A stretch of DNA of 64,000 nucleotides, from NCBI RefSeq assembly GCF_032362555.1, contig NC_083531.1, forward strand, positions 3,782,001-3,846,000, given 5' to 3'. Below are positions 1 to 13,000 of this stretch, one piece after another (the first letter of the stretch is position 1; each line of letters starts with the position of its first letter). The stretch comes from Amyelois transitella. Taxonomy: Eukaryota; Arthropoda; Insecta; Lepidoptera; Pyralidae. The notes beneath the pieces were generated by a model, which had not been told where the DNA came from, ran no database searches, and worked only from the letters and a program-made list of their open reading frames with translations. Made by a program: the position numbers and the translations under genes.

Positions 1-28
1 GACGTGACCATATGTATGTATGTATGTT
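1..28 (+). repeat. 3' tail of a TATG retroposon
   Basis: The window opens inside the last bases of a TATG retroposon (GACGTGACCATATGTATG plus further TATG units). Its body lies outside the window. The acceptor of the exon at 44 follows within 15 bp of the tail. Confidence 0.75.
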
Positions 29-43
29 TTTTTTTATATACAG

Positions 44-209
44 AAAACTAAGCACGATAGTGGAGAGGCTGGAGATAATGTGTTGGCTGCTGGGCCGCCT
101 GGTGACGGCGCGCGCCGGCGGCTATGACTGGCTAGCCGACCCGCACGGGCGGCTCGCGGCCTTGAAATTAGCTAGACAAGTCAACACAGTGGCTAATTTT
201 ATTGAATAA
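44..209 (+). CDS. Last exon of an unrecognised plus-strand gene
   Basis: A pyrimidine-rich tract and CAG at 41-43 precede an open stretch that runs to TAA at 207-209. It is much richer in GC than its surroundings (the stretch around 85-150 is mostly G and C), which suits a coding exon in this AT-rich DNA. The frame reads roughly KLSTIVERLEIMCWLLGRL and ends TVANFIE: amphipathic and leucine/arginine-rich, with no motif I can name. The stop codon overlaps a polyadenylation signal (AATAAA, 205-210), so the 3' UTR would be very short. All upstream exons are outside the window. No function is proposed. A chance open frame cannot be fully excluded. Confidence 0.55.
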
Positions 210-280
210 ATGTATTTTTTTTAATTTGAACTGTGATTTGTATAAGCGCCATCTATGAGTGAGTTTGTACATAAATTTAT

Positions 281-542
281 ACTGATATAATAATGCTGAA
301 GAGTTTGTTTGTTTGAACGCGCTAATCTCAGGAACTACTGGTTCGAATTGAAAAATTATTTTTGTGTTGAATAGACAATTTATTGAGGAAGGCTTTAGGC
401 TGTATTACATCACGCTGCAACTATTAGGAGCGAAGAAATAATGGAAAATGTGAAAAAAAACGGGGAAAATTATTCATCCTTGAGGGCTTGAATGATGCCC
501 AAAATAACCATTCCACGCGGACGGAGTTGCTTGCACAGCTAG
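281..542 (+). mobile_element. Helitron-like non-autonomous element, degraded 5' end
   Basis: The body is shared with the copies at 12573, 14316 and 58064: GCTGAAGAGTTTGTTTG, then AATAATGGAAAATGTG, then a GC-rich 3' hairpin, ending GCACAGCTAG before T. The 5' TC terminus has decayed. Confidence 0.75.
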
Positions 543-553
543 TACATAAATAT

Positions 554-793
554 AAATCACGCCTCTTTCTCGGAGGGGTAGGTAGAGACCACATATTTCC
601 ACTTGCCGCGACTAAGCAAATGTACAAAGGAAGCTGTTGGAGTGGGAAGGCCTAGACGAACATACCTTGATCAAATCGGAGACGTTCTAACAAAAGGTCT
701 GGTCAAGAGTACCCGAAACTGACGAGCTTGCATGAAGAGAGTTACGAATGTGGATGAAGCGAAAGAAGTGTGCAGGGATCGTGACAAATGGAG
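554..793. repeat. Two LINE 3'-end fragments in opposite orientation
   Basis: Bases 554-611 are a minus-strand fragment of the LINE 3' end (TCACGCCTCTTTC). Bases 639-793 are a plus-strand fragment encoding the LINE C-terminus, with GRPRRTYLDQI then [16 protein letters not shown] readable after one nonsense change (TGA near 720). Family details are given under 54445-54660. Confidence 0.7.
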
Positions 794-841
794 AGTGAGT
801 TTCTATATTTTTAATTTGCAAAAGTGCCATCTATTGACTTG

Positions 842-912
842 TACATACATACATATGGTCACGTCTATATCCCTTGCGGGGTAGACAGAACCAACAGTCT
901 TGAAAAGACTCG
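842..912 (-). repeat. TATG retroposon, 5'-truncated
   Basis: The tail and last ~70 bp of the element read in minus orientation. The sequence after 912 is unrelated. Confidence 0.7.
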
Positions 913-1052
913 AAAGAAATCCTGAAAGGCGATTGGTTGATGGCGTGTGACGTCACAAGTTCCTCAATTAACCTGCATGGAAAGCTTTACAATTTAAATT
1001 TTCACGGATAAAAAAAAAATAATACACATAGTTTATATTATAATTTTACTTC

Positions 1053-1058
1053 TTTATT
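1053..1058 (-). promoter_or_regulatory. Polyadenylation signal of Yellow-family gene A
   Basis: AATAAA on the minus strand, about 38 bp past the stop codon of gene A. Confidence 0.65.
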
Positions 1059-1095
1059 CAATAATTATGCATATTTTTTTTTTATTATTTCACCG

Positions 1096-4000
1096 TCATG
1101 CCATATCTCTGTTGGCGGTAGTCCTGAATCCCTCGCAGGCGGTTCCCGATATTAATTCCTGGATATTCGCCCTGAAAAATTAATAAGAAAACGTAAAAGT
1201 AAATACTTAAAAACAATTATTTACGATTTAAAAGCATCAATTTATTTAGCCGTAAAAAAAGGACCACTCCATCTCTTTCCCATGGATGTCGTAAAAGGCG
1301 ACTAAGCGATAGGCATATAAACTTGGGATTCTTCTTTTAGGCGACTGGCTAGCAACCTGTCACTATTTGAATCTCAATACCATCATTAAGTCATACAGCT
1401 GAACTTGGCCTTTTTACTTTTTAACACTGTTGGTTCTGTCTACCCCGTAAAGGTTAGAGACGTGATTATTATATGTATGTATATATTTTCTATATTACCT
1501 GTAAACATGGAAGTTATATTCGTTGACGTCCAGCCGTGAATATCCAAATCTTGGCAAAGAGTTTGACATTACCCATATCTCATCTCCAGTCACGTGGAGA
1601 TCTAAAACAAAGAATTATTTAAACTAAGTTTATGTGCCGTGTGGTTCCCGGCAACAATATAAAAAAAAGAATAGGACCACCCTGTCTTATTCCCATGGAT
1701 GTCGTAAAATGCGAGTAAGGGATGGGCTTATAAACTTGTGATTCTTTTTTAGGCGATGGGCTGGCAACCTGTCACTATTTTAATCTCAATTCCATCATCA
1801 AGCTATACAGCTGAACGTGGCTTGTCAGTCTTTTCAAGACTGTTGGCTCTGACTACCCCGCAACTGATATAGACGTGACGTGACAATATGTATGTATTTA
1901 TGTATGGCGAAGCAAAAAGGAACCCAGCTTTTTTGCTTGTTTTTTTTTTTTTGAGAAACCAACTCAGTTTCGTTATTCGAACATGTAAAAATAATCCGAA
2001 TAATAATAATAATATGGTATAATCTTGCTTCCTATCTTATATAAGAATAATCTTCATTTTCTTCACATTGGTGACCCCGACGTGATTTTTTTTTGTGACT
2101 TGTGGCGTATAGATTAGGTACAATAAAAGATTCACCTGACGGATAGCTAAGCCTCTGACTGTCCTGCGCCAATATCGCAATGTTGGGAGCACTGAGCGGG
2201 TTGCCCGCGTACCAACATGACAGAGCGTCTCTGCCAATTTCGGCAAAGAAAACCACGCGAGTGCCAGCGTGGTAATCGTGCATCGTACATTGACTGTTTT
2301 CCCCTCGGTCGCCTAATACCTTTAAAAAAAATACGGCTTTTTAATATTTGTAGGCGCCATCTTTGTATGCGCCATAGCAACGGTTGCCATGATGTTGTTT
2401 GTGAGATATATGTCAAAAATAATTTCATGGCAACCGTTGCTAATGGCGCATACAAAGGATTAAATAAGATTTAATAGTTTACTGATTATTTACTCCACTT
2501 TTCTACTTCTATCTTCTGTAGGAATTAAATAACTTTAACAACTATACTTCCTACAGTTTTCATAATATAGAAGCATGTTTCTTGCCTGAGCGTTGGTGGA
2601 AAAAAAAATATACAGGTTAAATGTCTCTGTGCAGTCATGTTGACGGCCTCTGTGGCGCAGCGGTAGTTCGCTTGCCTGTGACACCGTAGGTCCCGGGTTC
2701 GAATCCCGGCCAGGGCATGATGAGAAACGAACTTTCACTTATTGGCCTGGGATGTATTTCTATTATGTATAAGTATTTATTAAAAAAAAATAAACTATCA
2801 TATATTTAAAAAAATAAAAGTATGTAGACGAAATCATTCATCATCGTCCGAAACTAACTTTTTTTTTGATATGCTAGGTTTGTTAGGCAATAAATTCTTT
2901 ATTAAATGGGTATAACTGTTTGATAAGTGTAGCGTTGATGGGTCTCTGCTATTTGATACACCCGAAACTAACTTATCGACGTCAAAAATAACTTTTTAAG
3001 GCTGCCCTCTTCCGCTTCTGAAGTGAAAGCATCCATTTTAATCAGTTCCATTTGGTCTTTGGTCACACTCACTGAGAATTGGCTCCAGAAATTCGAATCC
3101 TGGCTAGCGGTTCTGTTCTTCAGGACACAGGTGGACACGGAGAATTCGTTGGTGCTGATTAAGGGATGGAAGTACGCGGCTTTGCAGTCGCCAGATGAAG
3201 CCGCCAGGGTGATGCTGAAGACGCCGTCGCTCCATTGGAATCTTTGTCCTGGAATGCGTAATCACAATGATCACGCCTCTTTCCCGAAGGGGTAGGCAGA
3301 GACTACATCTTTCCACTTGCCACGATCGCTGCATATTTCCTTCGCTTCATACATACAACCAAACATACATAAAAGCACGCCTCTTTCCCGTAGGGGTAGG
3401 CAGAGACAACATCTTTCCACTTGCCACGATCTCTGCATACTTACAGTAACATTAAGTAACTGCATCACAAATTCGTACCACCACGTTAATAAATCGAGCC
3501 GTGTGGTTCACGGCACCATTAGAAAAAAGAATAGGATCACTACATCTCTTTACGATGGATGGCGTAAAAGGCGACTAAGCGATAGGCTTATAAACTTGGG
3601 ATTTTTGCAGGCGAAAGGCTAGCAACCTGTCACTATATGAATCTCAATGCTATCATTAAGCCGAACAGGGATATCTCGCAAGGAATATAGACGTGATTAT
3701 ATGTACCTATGTATGTAAGTGCTTATTCGCCTTTTATGACATCCACGGTTATAGATATGGAGTAGTCCTATTCTAGAGTGCTGAAACCACACACACACAC
3801 ACCCACACACACACATACAAACACACGCACACGCACACACACACACACACACACGTACACTCACACACACACACACGCACACACACACTCCCTCACACAC
3901 ACCCACACACCCACACAACTCACCTCCAATATTCAAGTTCCCGGCTGTGGGGTTGAAAGAGAAGAAATTGTGGGACAGTCTCCAGCTGTCCCTGTCGGCG

Positions 4001-7000
4001 AGGGAGAACACGATCAGACCGAATGTGGTGAGTTCAGGGATGTATGCGTATGCGCTGTCACAGTCGTTGTCAGTTATATCCACCGTTATTGACGCTAGAC
4101 CTGGAATTAGAAGGTATAATTATTATCGTTGTTATGGTGCCGTGTGGCTCCCGGCGCCAATAAAAAAAAGAATAGGATCACTCCATCTCGTTCCCGAGGA
4201 TGTCTTAAAAGGCGATTAAGGGATAGGCTTATAAACTTGGGATTCTTTTAGGCGATGGGCTAGCAACCAGCAACCTGTCACTATTTGAATCTCAATTCTA
4301 TCATCAAGCCAAAAAGCTGAAGACCTGGAATGATAAGGTATAATTATTTATCGTTGTTATGGTGCCGTGTGGCTCCCGGCACCAATAAAAAAAAAGAATA
4401 GGATCACTCCATCTCGTTCCCAAGGATGTCTTAAAAAGTGATTAAGGGATAGGCTTATAAACTTGGGATTCTTTTAGGCGATGGGCTAGCAACCTGTCAC
4501 TATTTGAATCTCAATTCTATCGTTAAGCCAAGCTGAACGTGGCATCTTGACTGTCGTGGTTTTTCAGGGCTACCCCGTAAGGGATATAGACGTGACTATT
4601 TGTTTTATTCCGCGCTAAAAAGAAAAGCGCGGTCTTATAAAGGTGAAAGGAAAAAATCAGTGTTGCCACGACATGAAACTAGAAAAAATACCATATTTTT
4701 TAAATAATTTTACCATTTGTATAATCCGATATAGTCGTTCTCGTTGGAATAATTTTTGTTATATAACCTCTTACATATATATGTATAATCACTCACTCAG
4801 GCACAAGAGAAGAAATTATAAAAATAAGCCTCTAGTTAATCGTAATTTTAGGAACATTACCTGTGGGCGTGTTCTCAGCTGGTATATCTGTATCCTTGAA
4901 GCTGTATCTCAGGATTTGTTGGTTGGTGTTCAGGTCGAAGATGACGATGGCGGGACGTTGGATTTGTTGGCGGTTGTCTGAAAAGAAATTCATATTCAAC
5001 TGAAGAAAAGCGGTATGCGGTAACTCATATTTTGATTTCTACTATAGAAGAGTACAAACCCATGTACCTATGTGGTTAGGAATTCCAAATTCAAATTTAT
5101 GCAGCTATTTACTAACACATGTATTTCTAAAGTTTCGACTAAGGGATGAGCTTATAATTTGGGATTCCTCTTAAAGGCGGTGGGCTAGCAACCTGTCACT
5201 ACTTGCATCTTAATTTCATCATCAAGCCATACAGTTGAACGTGGCCTTTCAGTCTTTCAAGACCGTTGGTTCTGTCTACCCCGGAACGGATATAGACGTG
5301 ACTATATGTATGTATTTTAAATAATTTTAATAAGCATTTGACGGCCTCTGTGGCGCAGCGGTAGGTAGTATGCTTGTCTGTGACACCGGAGGTCCCGGGT
5401 TCGAATCCCGGCCAGGGCATGATAAGAAAAGAACTGTTTCTGATTGGCCTGGGTCTTGTATGTTTATCAATATAAGTATTTATTGTAAAATATAGTATCA
5501 TTGAGTTAGTATCTCGTAACACAAGTCTCGAACTTACTGCGAGGCTAACTCAATCAGTGTGATTTGTCCTGTATATATTTATTAATTTATTTTAAGAATT
5601 GAAATTAATTACTGGGTATCTCCAGCATTCCCGTATCGACCATCCAGAGTCGCCCGCAGCGGTCTGCCCGGGTCCTGTACACTGAGGTCAAACTCCTGGA
5701 CGCCTGGAGCGACGGGTACGGCTGCAGAGCGGGAGACAACGTGTTCGATTCCCGATTCAGGTCTACGTAGTTCAGTGTGGATGGAATTCCTGGTAAATTA
5801 TTGATTTGTTATTTATTAATTTTACACATACCTACATAGGGCGAGGGCCAGTTTTGGTGCATGCATGTAATTTAACAATTCACTAACTCCAATTTTTATT
5901 TTGTTAATGTACCAAATAAACGATTTTTCTTTCTTTCTTTCTTTCTTATACATACATTAAATCACGTCTCTTTCCCGGAGGGTAGACAGAGACTACCTCT
6001 TTTCACTATCCAATTGACTTTATTAATTTTAATTATTAAAATATTAGTTTTGTATAATTTTAAATTATTAAGTAAGCCTCAGAGGTTTTTATACGGGTAA
6101 GGTTCCTGACGATTAGATAGCGTTATGCGCAAATTTTAAATCACACCTTATGTTTAATTATGTACACAAGTGCCGTGTAGTTCCCGGCACCAATACAAAA
6201 AAGAATGGGACCACTCCATCTCTTTCCCATGGATGTCGTAAAAGGCGACTGAGGGATAGACTGAGGGATTGGAAACTTGGGATTCTTCTTTTAGGCGATG
6301 GACTAGCAACCTGTCACTGTTTGAATCTCAATTCTATCATTAAGCCAAACAGCTGAACGTGGCCTACTTATCAGTCTTTTTGAGAGAGCCAACAGCTCTG
6401 TCTACCCCGCAAGGGATATAGACGTGATCTATCTATATTCTATATATTATATATATAAAAGCGAAAAACACTCACTTAGGAATCACGAAATCTCGAAATC
6501 TAATGAGCCGATAAAGATGAAATTTGGCAGGAAGGTAGATTTTAATTAGGAGGGATCCACTAAGAAAGGGTTTTTTTGAAAATTCTATTCCTAAGGGGGT
6601 GAAATAGGGGTTGCAAGTTTGTATGAAACTTCGTAATTTTTAGTGTGGGTTACGCGGAAGAAGTCGCGGGCAACAGCTAGTTATATATATATACATATAT
6701 GTATGTTTTTTCTTACCATAACGCCTCCTCGGCACGGTGATAAACAGCCTGTCGCCCACTCGTTCGACTCCCATCGGTACGTTATTGTATTGTACAAAGA
6801 AGCGGCCATTTTCATCTGAAAACATATGGGTTTTTAATTATAACTACCCGGCTTCGCACGGGTGCAAAATTATAAATGTTATTATACATAAAAACCTTCC
6901 TCTTGAATCACTCTACCTGTTACAAAAAACCGCATCGAAATCCGTTGCGTAATTTTAAAGATTTAAGCATACAGACAAACAGACTAAAATAACGACTTTG

Positions 7001-10000
7001 TTTTATACTATGTAGTGATGTACTAGAGACCCGCCCCGGCTTCGCACGGGTAGCATTTATGATAAATTTCGTAGAAACTTTCACCCCCTCCTTTTAGTGT
7101 TTTAGGGGTACATTTTTGAAAAAAAGATACTATGTTAGAACGTGGTTTTTTAACTATATGCATACCTACCGTAGTGCCGTGTGGTTCTCGGTACCGGTAC
7201 AAAAAATTATAGGACCACTCCATCTCTTTCCCATGTATGTCGTAAAAGGCGACTAAGGGATAGGCTTACAAACTTGGGATTCTTTTTTAGGTAATGGCCT
7301 AGCAGCCTGTAATTATTTAAATCTCAATTCTATCATTAAGCCAAATAGCTGAACTCAGTCAACTCAACATCAGTCTTTTCAAGATTGTTGGATCTGTCTA
7401 CCCCACAAGGGATATGATGGACGTTACCATATGTATGTATGCATACCTACCAAATCTCGAATCGGTCCAGTGGTTTAGCGGTGAAAGCGGAACAAACAGA
7501 CATACATTCGAATTGATAAAATTAGTAAGTGATTTTCATTTACTGAAAGTGTCAACGGTAGAACAGTTAAGATGGCGTACCTATAAAAAGCTTGATACAA
7601 ATGGTTTTACAAGTTCAAATCCCACCGCGACTATGTACCTACATGACAAATGTATGTTGAATGTGTTATATATTTATTTATTTTTTATTTATTTAAACAT
7701 TTTGCACGTAAAAACGTGTACAGCAGGTGGACTTAATGCCACAAGGCATTCTCTGCATACTTATAATTTTGATAACTAACAAATGCTCTTACGGTGAGGA
7801 AAAACATATTGAGAAAACCTGAAACATTCAAGCAACCTACATATAACAATTCTTTGTAACCATGGTGCCGTGTGGTTCCTGGCACTAATAGAAAAAAAGA
7901 ACTGGACCACTCTATCTCTCTCCCATGGATGTCGTAAAAGGCCACTAAAGGGTAGGCTTATAAACTTGGGATTCTTCTTTCTTAGGCGATGGGCTAGCAA
8001 CCTATCACTATTTGAATCTCAATTCTATGTTAAAGCCAAATAGCTGAACGTGGCCTATCAGTCTTTTCAAGACTGTTGGCTCTGTGAGCTCTGTCTACCC
8101 CGCAAGGGATATAGACGTGATTATATGTATGTATGTATGTAGATCCGCTAAATGGCTTTGGGATCCTCTCCAGAGAGGCGAGGATGCAACCGGGACTAAA
8201 GCCAGTAGGAAGAAGGAGCCGTTATTGGTTGGCGTCTTAGTAATACTTCGCTGTGATTGGCTGATGTCGTGTGACGTAGTGACGTCGCCACACTAGCTCA
8301 CCTCTCGGGCTGATCGTGGTAGTGGACCCGCCGACGTTATCAGGTCTGTTAGTTGATGTTGATGTAGTCGGTCCTAAACAGAAGGTTCGTATAAATATTT
8401 TAATGCACAAAATATTTATGGTATTGAGATTATTTTTTTAGACGATGTGCTAGCAACCTGTCACTATTCGAATCTCAATTCTATCATTAAGCCAAAAAGC
8501 TGAACGTGACCTATCAGTCTTTTTAAGACTGTTGGCTCTGTCTACCCTGCAAAGGATGTAGACGTGATTATATGTATGTATGTATTAATGGTATAAGCAC
8601 TGATGACGAAGTTGATACTAAACGTATTATTTACGATTCAATCATGTGGTGCAGTAAAAGATTCATGAATTCAAATACTTACATACATATAATCACGTCT
8701 ATATCGCTTGCGGGGTAGACAGAGCCAACAGTCTTGAAAGAATAATGGGCGACGTTCAACTGTCTGCCTTAATGATAGAATTGTGATTCAAATAGTGACA
8801 GGTTGGTAGCCCATCGCCTTATAGAAGAATCCCAAATTTATAAGCCTATCCCTCAGTCGCTTTTTACGACATGCATGGAAAAGAGATGGAGTGGTCCTAT
8901 TCTTTTTTTTATTCGTGCCGGGAACCACACGGCAGACTAGGTAACTTTATCAACAGGAAAATCTGACTATAATAAAACCTTTTCCAATAATTCGTGATCA
9001 TTATGACCTTAACCTTAATCATTACACGTTCGTTCGCCTGTGTCTAACCGCAAAATTAAATATAATATTACATTAACTGTGTATAGACTACTAATTATTG
9101 TTTTGTTTTATTCAAACGTTATAGAGAAGTGAGCTTATCTTTAAATTAACCTTTACAATAAAGAAGTAACAATATTTGATTCTCAGTTCCATAATTAATT
9201 ATGTAGGTAGTGTTGCCCAAATGCAAGAACAAGACGAGACTTAGCCAGTCTTGGTTTTGGTCTTGCGCCAATACACCTGGTTTTGGTCTTGGTCTTGGTC
9301 TTGCGCTCCCAGTCTTGGTCTTGGTCTTGGTCTTGCAGCAAGAGTCTTGCAAGTCTTGCAATTACCTATTAGTATATTACTATTTATTAAAGTTTACTTT
9401 AAATCTTAGAAAAACGTATTAGAATTGGAACATTGTGAGCTTGAATTAACATAGCCATTGGTAAAGATCAAGCAGATTAATAAATAACTGAAGATTTGAT
9501 AAGAAATTCGAAAAATCAACTGACCTACGATATATGTCGTTTTCCATGGAAGTAACTAATTACTAATGATGCTTTAGAAAATAATCTCTCAGCAGGTACT
9601 GAAGTTGCAGGTATTGAGAGAAAATTACGGGCCATTTTCGATAAAATCGGATACTCTGTCTCATGCGTCCTCCACCAATCTAAAATGTCTCCCGAGCTGG
9701 CAGTTCTTGGTTTTCTCAGGTACTCCTCCAACTCGTCTATCACTAAGCCTTGAAGACAAGATCCAGATGACGTCGAGGGACATTCATAGAGTTTATCAAA
9801 GTCTATTACGTCTTCATTTTCATCACATACTTTATTTTCTTTTTCTGGTAATTCCAGAGACATGTTCAGTGAGTGTAGACTTTTATATTCTTCATAAAGT
9901 TCATTGAACTTGCGCAGACTTTCTGTTTTAAGTTGCTTCCCCCACATTGTCAGGTCAAAAGTCTGAGCCTTATGCCTTGGGTCTAAAATTAAAGAAGTAC

Positions 10001-13000
10001 AATAAATCCAGTTGCTCTTCTTGTAATGTTTAAGCATTTTGTCTCGAGCTGCTTGGAAAGCTAGAATGAGCCTTTCATCCACTTCAGATCGATTAGGTTT
10101 CTCATCTAACTGTTTTACCATGGATTCAATTTTATCTAGCAAGAGATTGAATGACATAATGACTAGCGGTTATGTAACATATGTATTTGTCTCCACTAAG
10201 TTTTGTACTTAAAAGTTTAAAGTTTATTAGAAATTTATGTAATTTTTCGAGTACCTGCCATTCATTAGCTGTGATTTGAAAATTATTTAATTCAGTGACA
10301 GAACTGCACAATATGTCAATGCCCGCTCTCACTTTTAAACCAAATCCAATCATATCATGTGTGGAATTCCATCTCGTTGGACAGTCAAGAATGGCATTTA
10401 GATTTGATGGCACGCCAGCTGCTTCACAAGCAGACTGAAACTTCTTCTTCACTATCTCACTTCTTTTTATTTTACTGGAAATACTGCGTAACTTTGTTAC
10501 AGATGTACGCGACTCAGCTTTCCAGTCCAGTTTTTCATATTTTTTGATACAGTTTTTTGCGTCTCATAGAATTCCTAAGCGTACCTACCTATACACCGAA
10601 CTGTTACACCTAACTACTCAGTGAAATAGCGCTAAGTCCTAGCTGCAAGACGCAAGAGTCTTGCAGGCTATGTCTTGTTCTTGCTCAAGTCTTGCACGGT
10701 CAGTCTTGGTCTTGGTCTTGCGCCAATACACCTGGTCTTGTTCTTGGTCTTGCAAAAACGCAAGAACAAGACCAAGACTGCAAGACCAAGACTGAATTTG
10801 GGCAACACTATATGTAGGTAATTCCACACAAACTTACACATTTATACTAGGTATATATAATTATTAGTAAGATAAAGAAATTAAGTTACTAACTGTTAGT
10901 CAAAGGTCTTCCTGACGGCCTGTTACCCCTAGACCTGTTCCTGTTAGTGGAAGATTCTAGAAGAAAAAAGAAGCAGATGGTTATGACAAGGCAAGAGTTT
11001 GAGTATATTATTTGAGTTTGCGTGCACTAGTCAGATTGAGGTCAAATGTACTCAAATTATAATAAAAAAAATACAAATAAAAAATACTCTTGTACCCCTA
11101 TTTTATTGTCTGGTTTGCTGGAAGAGATCCCACTCAGGGAAAAAAATACTCTTATACCCCTATTTTATTGTCAGGTTTGCTGGAAGAGATCCCACTTAGG
11201 GATAAGCCCACCTTTGTACTGTACTACTGTTTTATGTTTGTAATGTACTCCTTTAGCTAACTATAAAGCATTTAAGTACTTAAAAAAATACTTAGTAAAA
11301 GGATTTAATGGAAAGACTCGTTTAATTCTTTTTTGCGTGGTCGTCAAAGTAAGCGAAAGAATAAAGAATAAAAGTATGTATATAAGTAGTCATAAGAAAG
11401 TTCCTCTCTGAACTAATAGTACAGTCAGCAGCACATCAACCTATAATACAGTTAGTTGCCGCTTCTTCTGCACTGACGCTGAAACTTAGCTCTAAGTAAT
11501 TTATTCGACGTCAAACAATGTTGTGACACTAAAAGATGTGTAACAATTATAAGTACCAAGCCAATGAGAGAAAGTTTATTTCTCATCATTGACGTCCTGC
11601 GAAACCGCTGCAGTATAGATTGTACCGCCGCTTCTAAAACTGCGCTTTTCTACTATCGATGAAGTTATATTGACGTCATAAGGTGAACACGTATATCCTA
11701 TTTTGAAAATAAATCTGTTTTTTTTTTCAACTAACGTTGGTTCCAATTTCTCTCAGTCTCAGCATCGTTGTTGTTAAAGAACAGATTGCCTGACTGCCTC
11801 TTGACCCTGTCCCGTGTGTTGTCCACGGCCACACCTGAAGGCTCCTCAAATTGGTCTTGTTGATCTGAAAAAAAAAACAATAAATTCGTAATTTTGTCAG
11901 TGGTTCCTCAAACACTCACAGTTTCGCAAGTGAACGTATGAACTATACTTTCGACAATGAAAAAATTTACTTTTTCAGACTGACGGACGTCATGACAAAA
12001 GGACAAACAATAGCCTCATTTACAAAATTTGTGAAATTTTACTACCATCTGAAAAATAACACTAACATTAAGAAAAAAATATATAAGTAGGTAGATATTT
12101 ATATATACAATTTGTGTCTTAAAAATGCAGCTGGTCATTTATATATTAAATAGCAAATCAGCAGGCTAGAGAAAACTCATTAAAGTTGCGAACAAAGCCC
12201 GTTGCTAAACAAATAAAATAGATTAAAAAAAAAAACAGTTGACAGTGAGGACTTTTTGGCGGGAACCCGAACATGTCATGTTGTTTATGGTGTACATGTA
12301 TTTTTTTTTTGCCAAAAATGTGTATTTGATTGACTATTATAGATAAGTGTGGGTTTTTAATTATTTAGTATTCGTGTACAAGAATAAGTGTTGGACAGTG
12401 TTACAATAATAGCTTAAGTGACTGTTGATGTTGACCCGAACTGAGCTGCGCCGTTAAATGTATTAAAAAAAATATTTCTCCTTTGTCTTCGTGGCGTGAA
12501 TCCCGGTTACAAACTCAGCTGGAGTGACGCCTGGCGCGCGACCTGTCCTAATAAGTTTACATATAAACCGTATCTATACTAATATTATAAAGCTGAAGAG
12601 TTTGTTTGTTTGAAAGCGCTAATCTCAGGGACTACTGATTCGAATTGAATTCTTTTAGTGTTGAATAGACCATTTATCGAGGAAGGCTTCTGGCTATATA
12701 ACATCACGCTTCAACTATAAGGAGCGAAGAAATAATGGAGAATGTGAAAAAAACGGGGTAAATTATTCATCCTTGAGGGCTTCAATGATGCCCAAAATAA
12801 ATATTCCACGCGGACGAAGTCGCGGGAACAGCTAGTTGTATAATAAAACATACATACATATATAGGTCGATAAAATTGATAAGCGGTGTAGGTATTGGAA
12901 AATAAAGTAATTAGTTAGATAACACATATACATAAGTCTTACTTGATCAACAAGATAAATAAAATGAGCGGTAGGCGCGCAAGATGGCTATTTCAGATCC

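Noticed and set aside
1096..1171. Alternative frame of the last exon of gene A reading GEYPGINIGNRLRG
   Set aside because: The spliced phase and the match to the gene B C-terminus (LIRGTACDN) support the frame with ISGTACE.
2642..2715. tRNA gene
   Set aside because: The A and B boxes are those of a SINE head. The same sequence recurs at 5338, 14002, 27498, 35138, 41920, 51643 and 59092 with a common non-tRNA body.
3778..4092. Plus-strand open frame rich in His/Thr repeats
   Set aside because: It is a translation of the CA microsatellite and of the antisense of exon 8 of gene A.
6150..6356. Recurrent plus-strand frame with [21 protein letters not shown]
   Set aside because: It recurs in TATG retroposons (for example near 22282-22539 and 51353-51544), always with stops and without codon-type conservation. 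The element looks non-coding.
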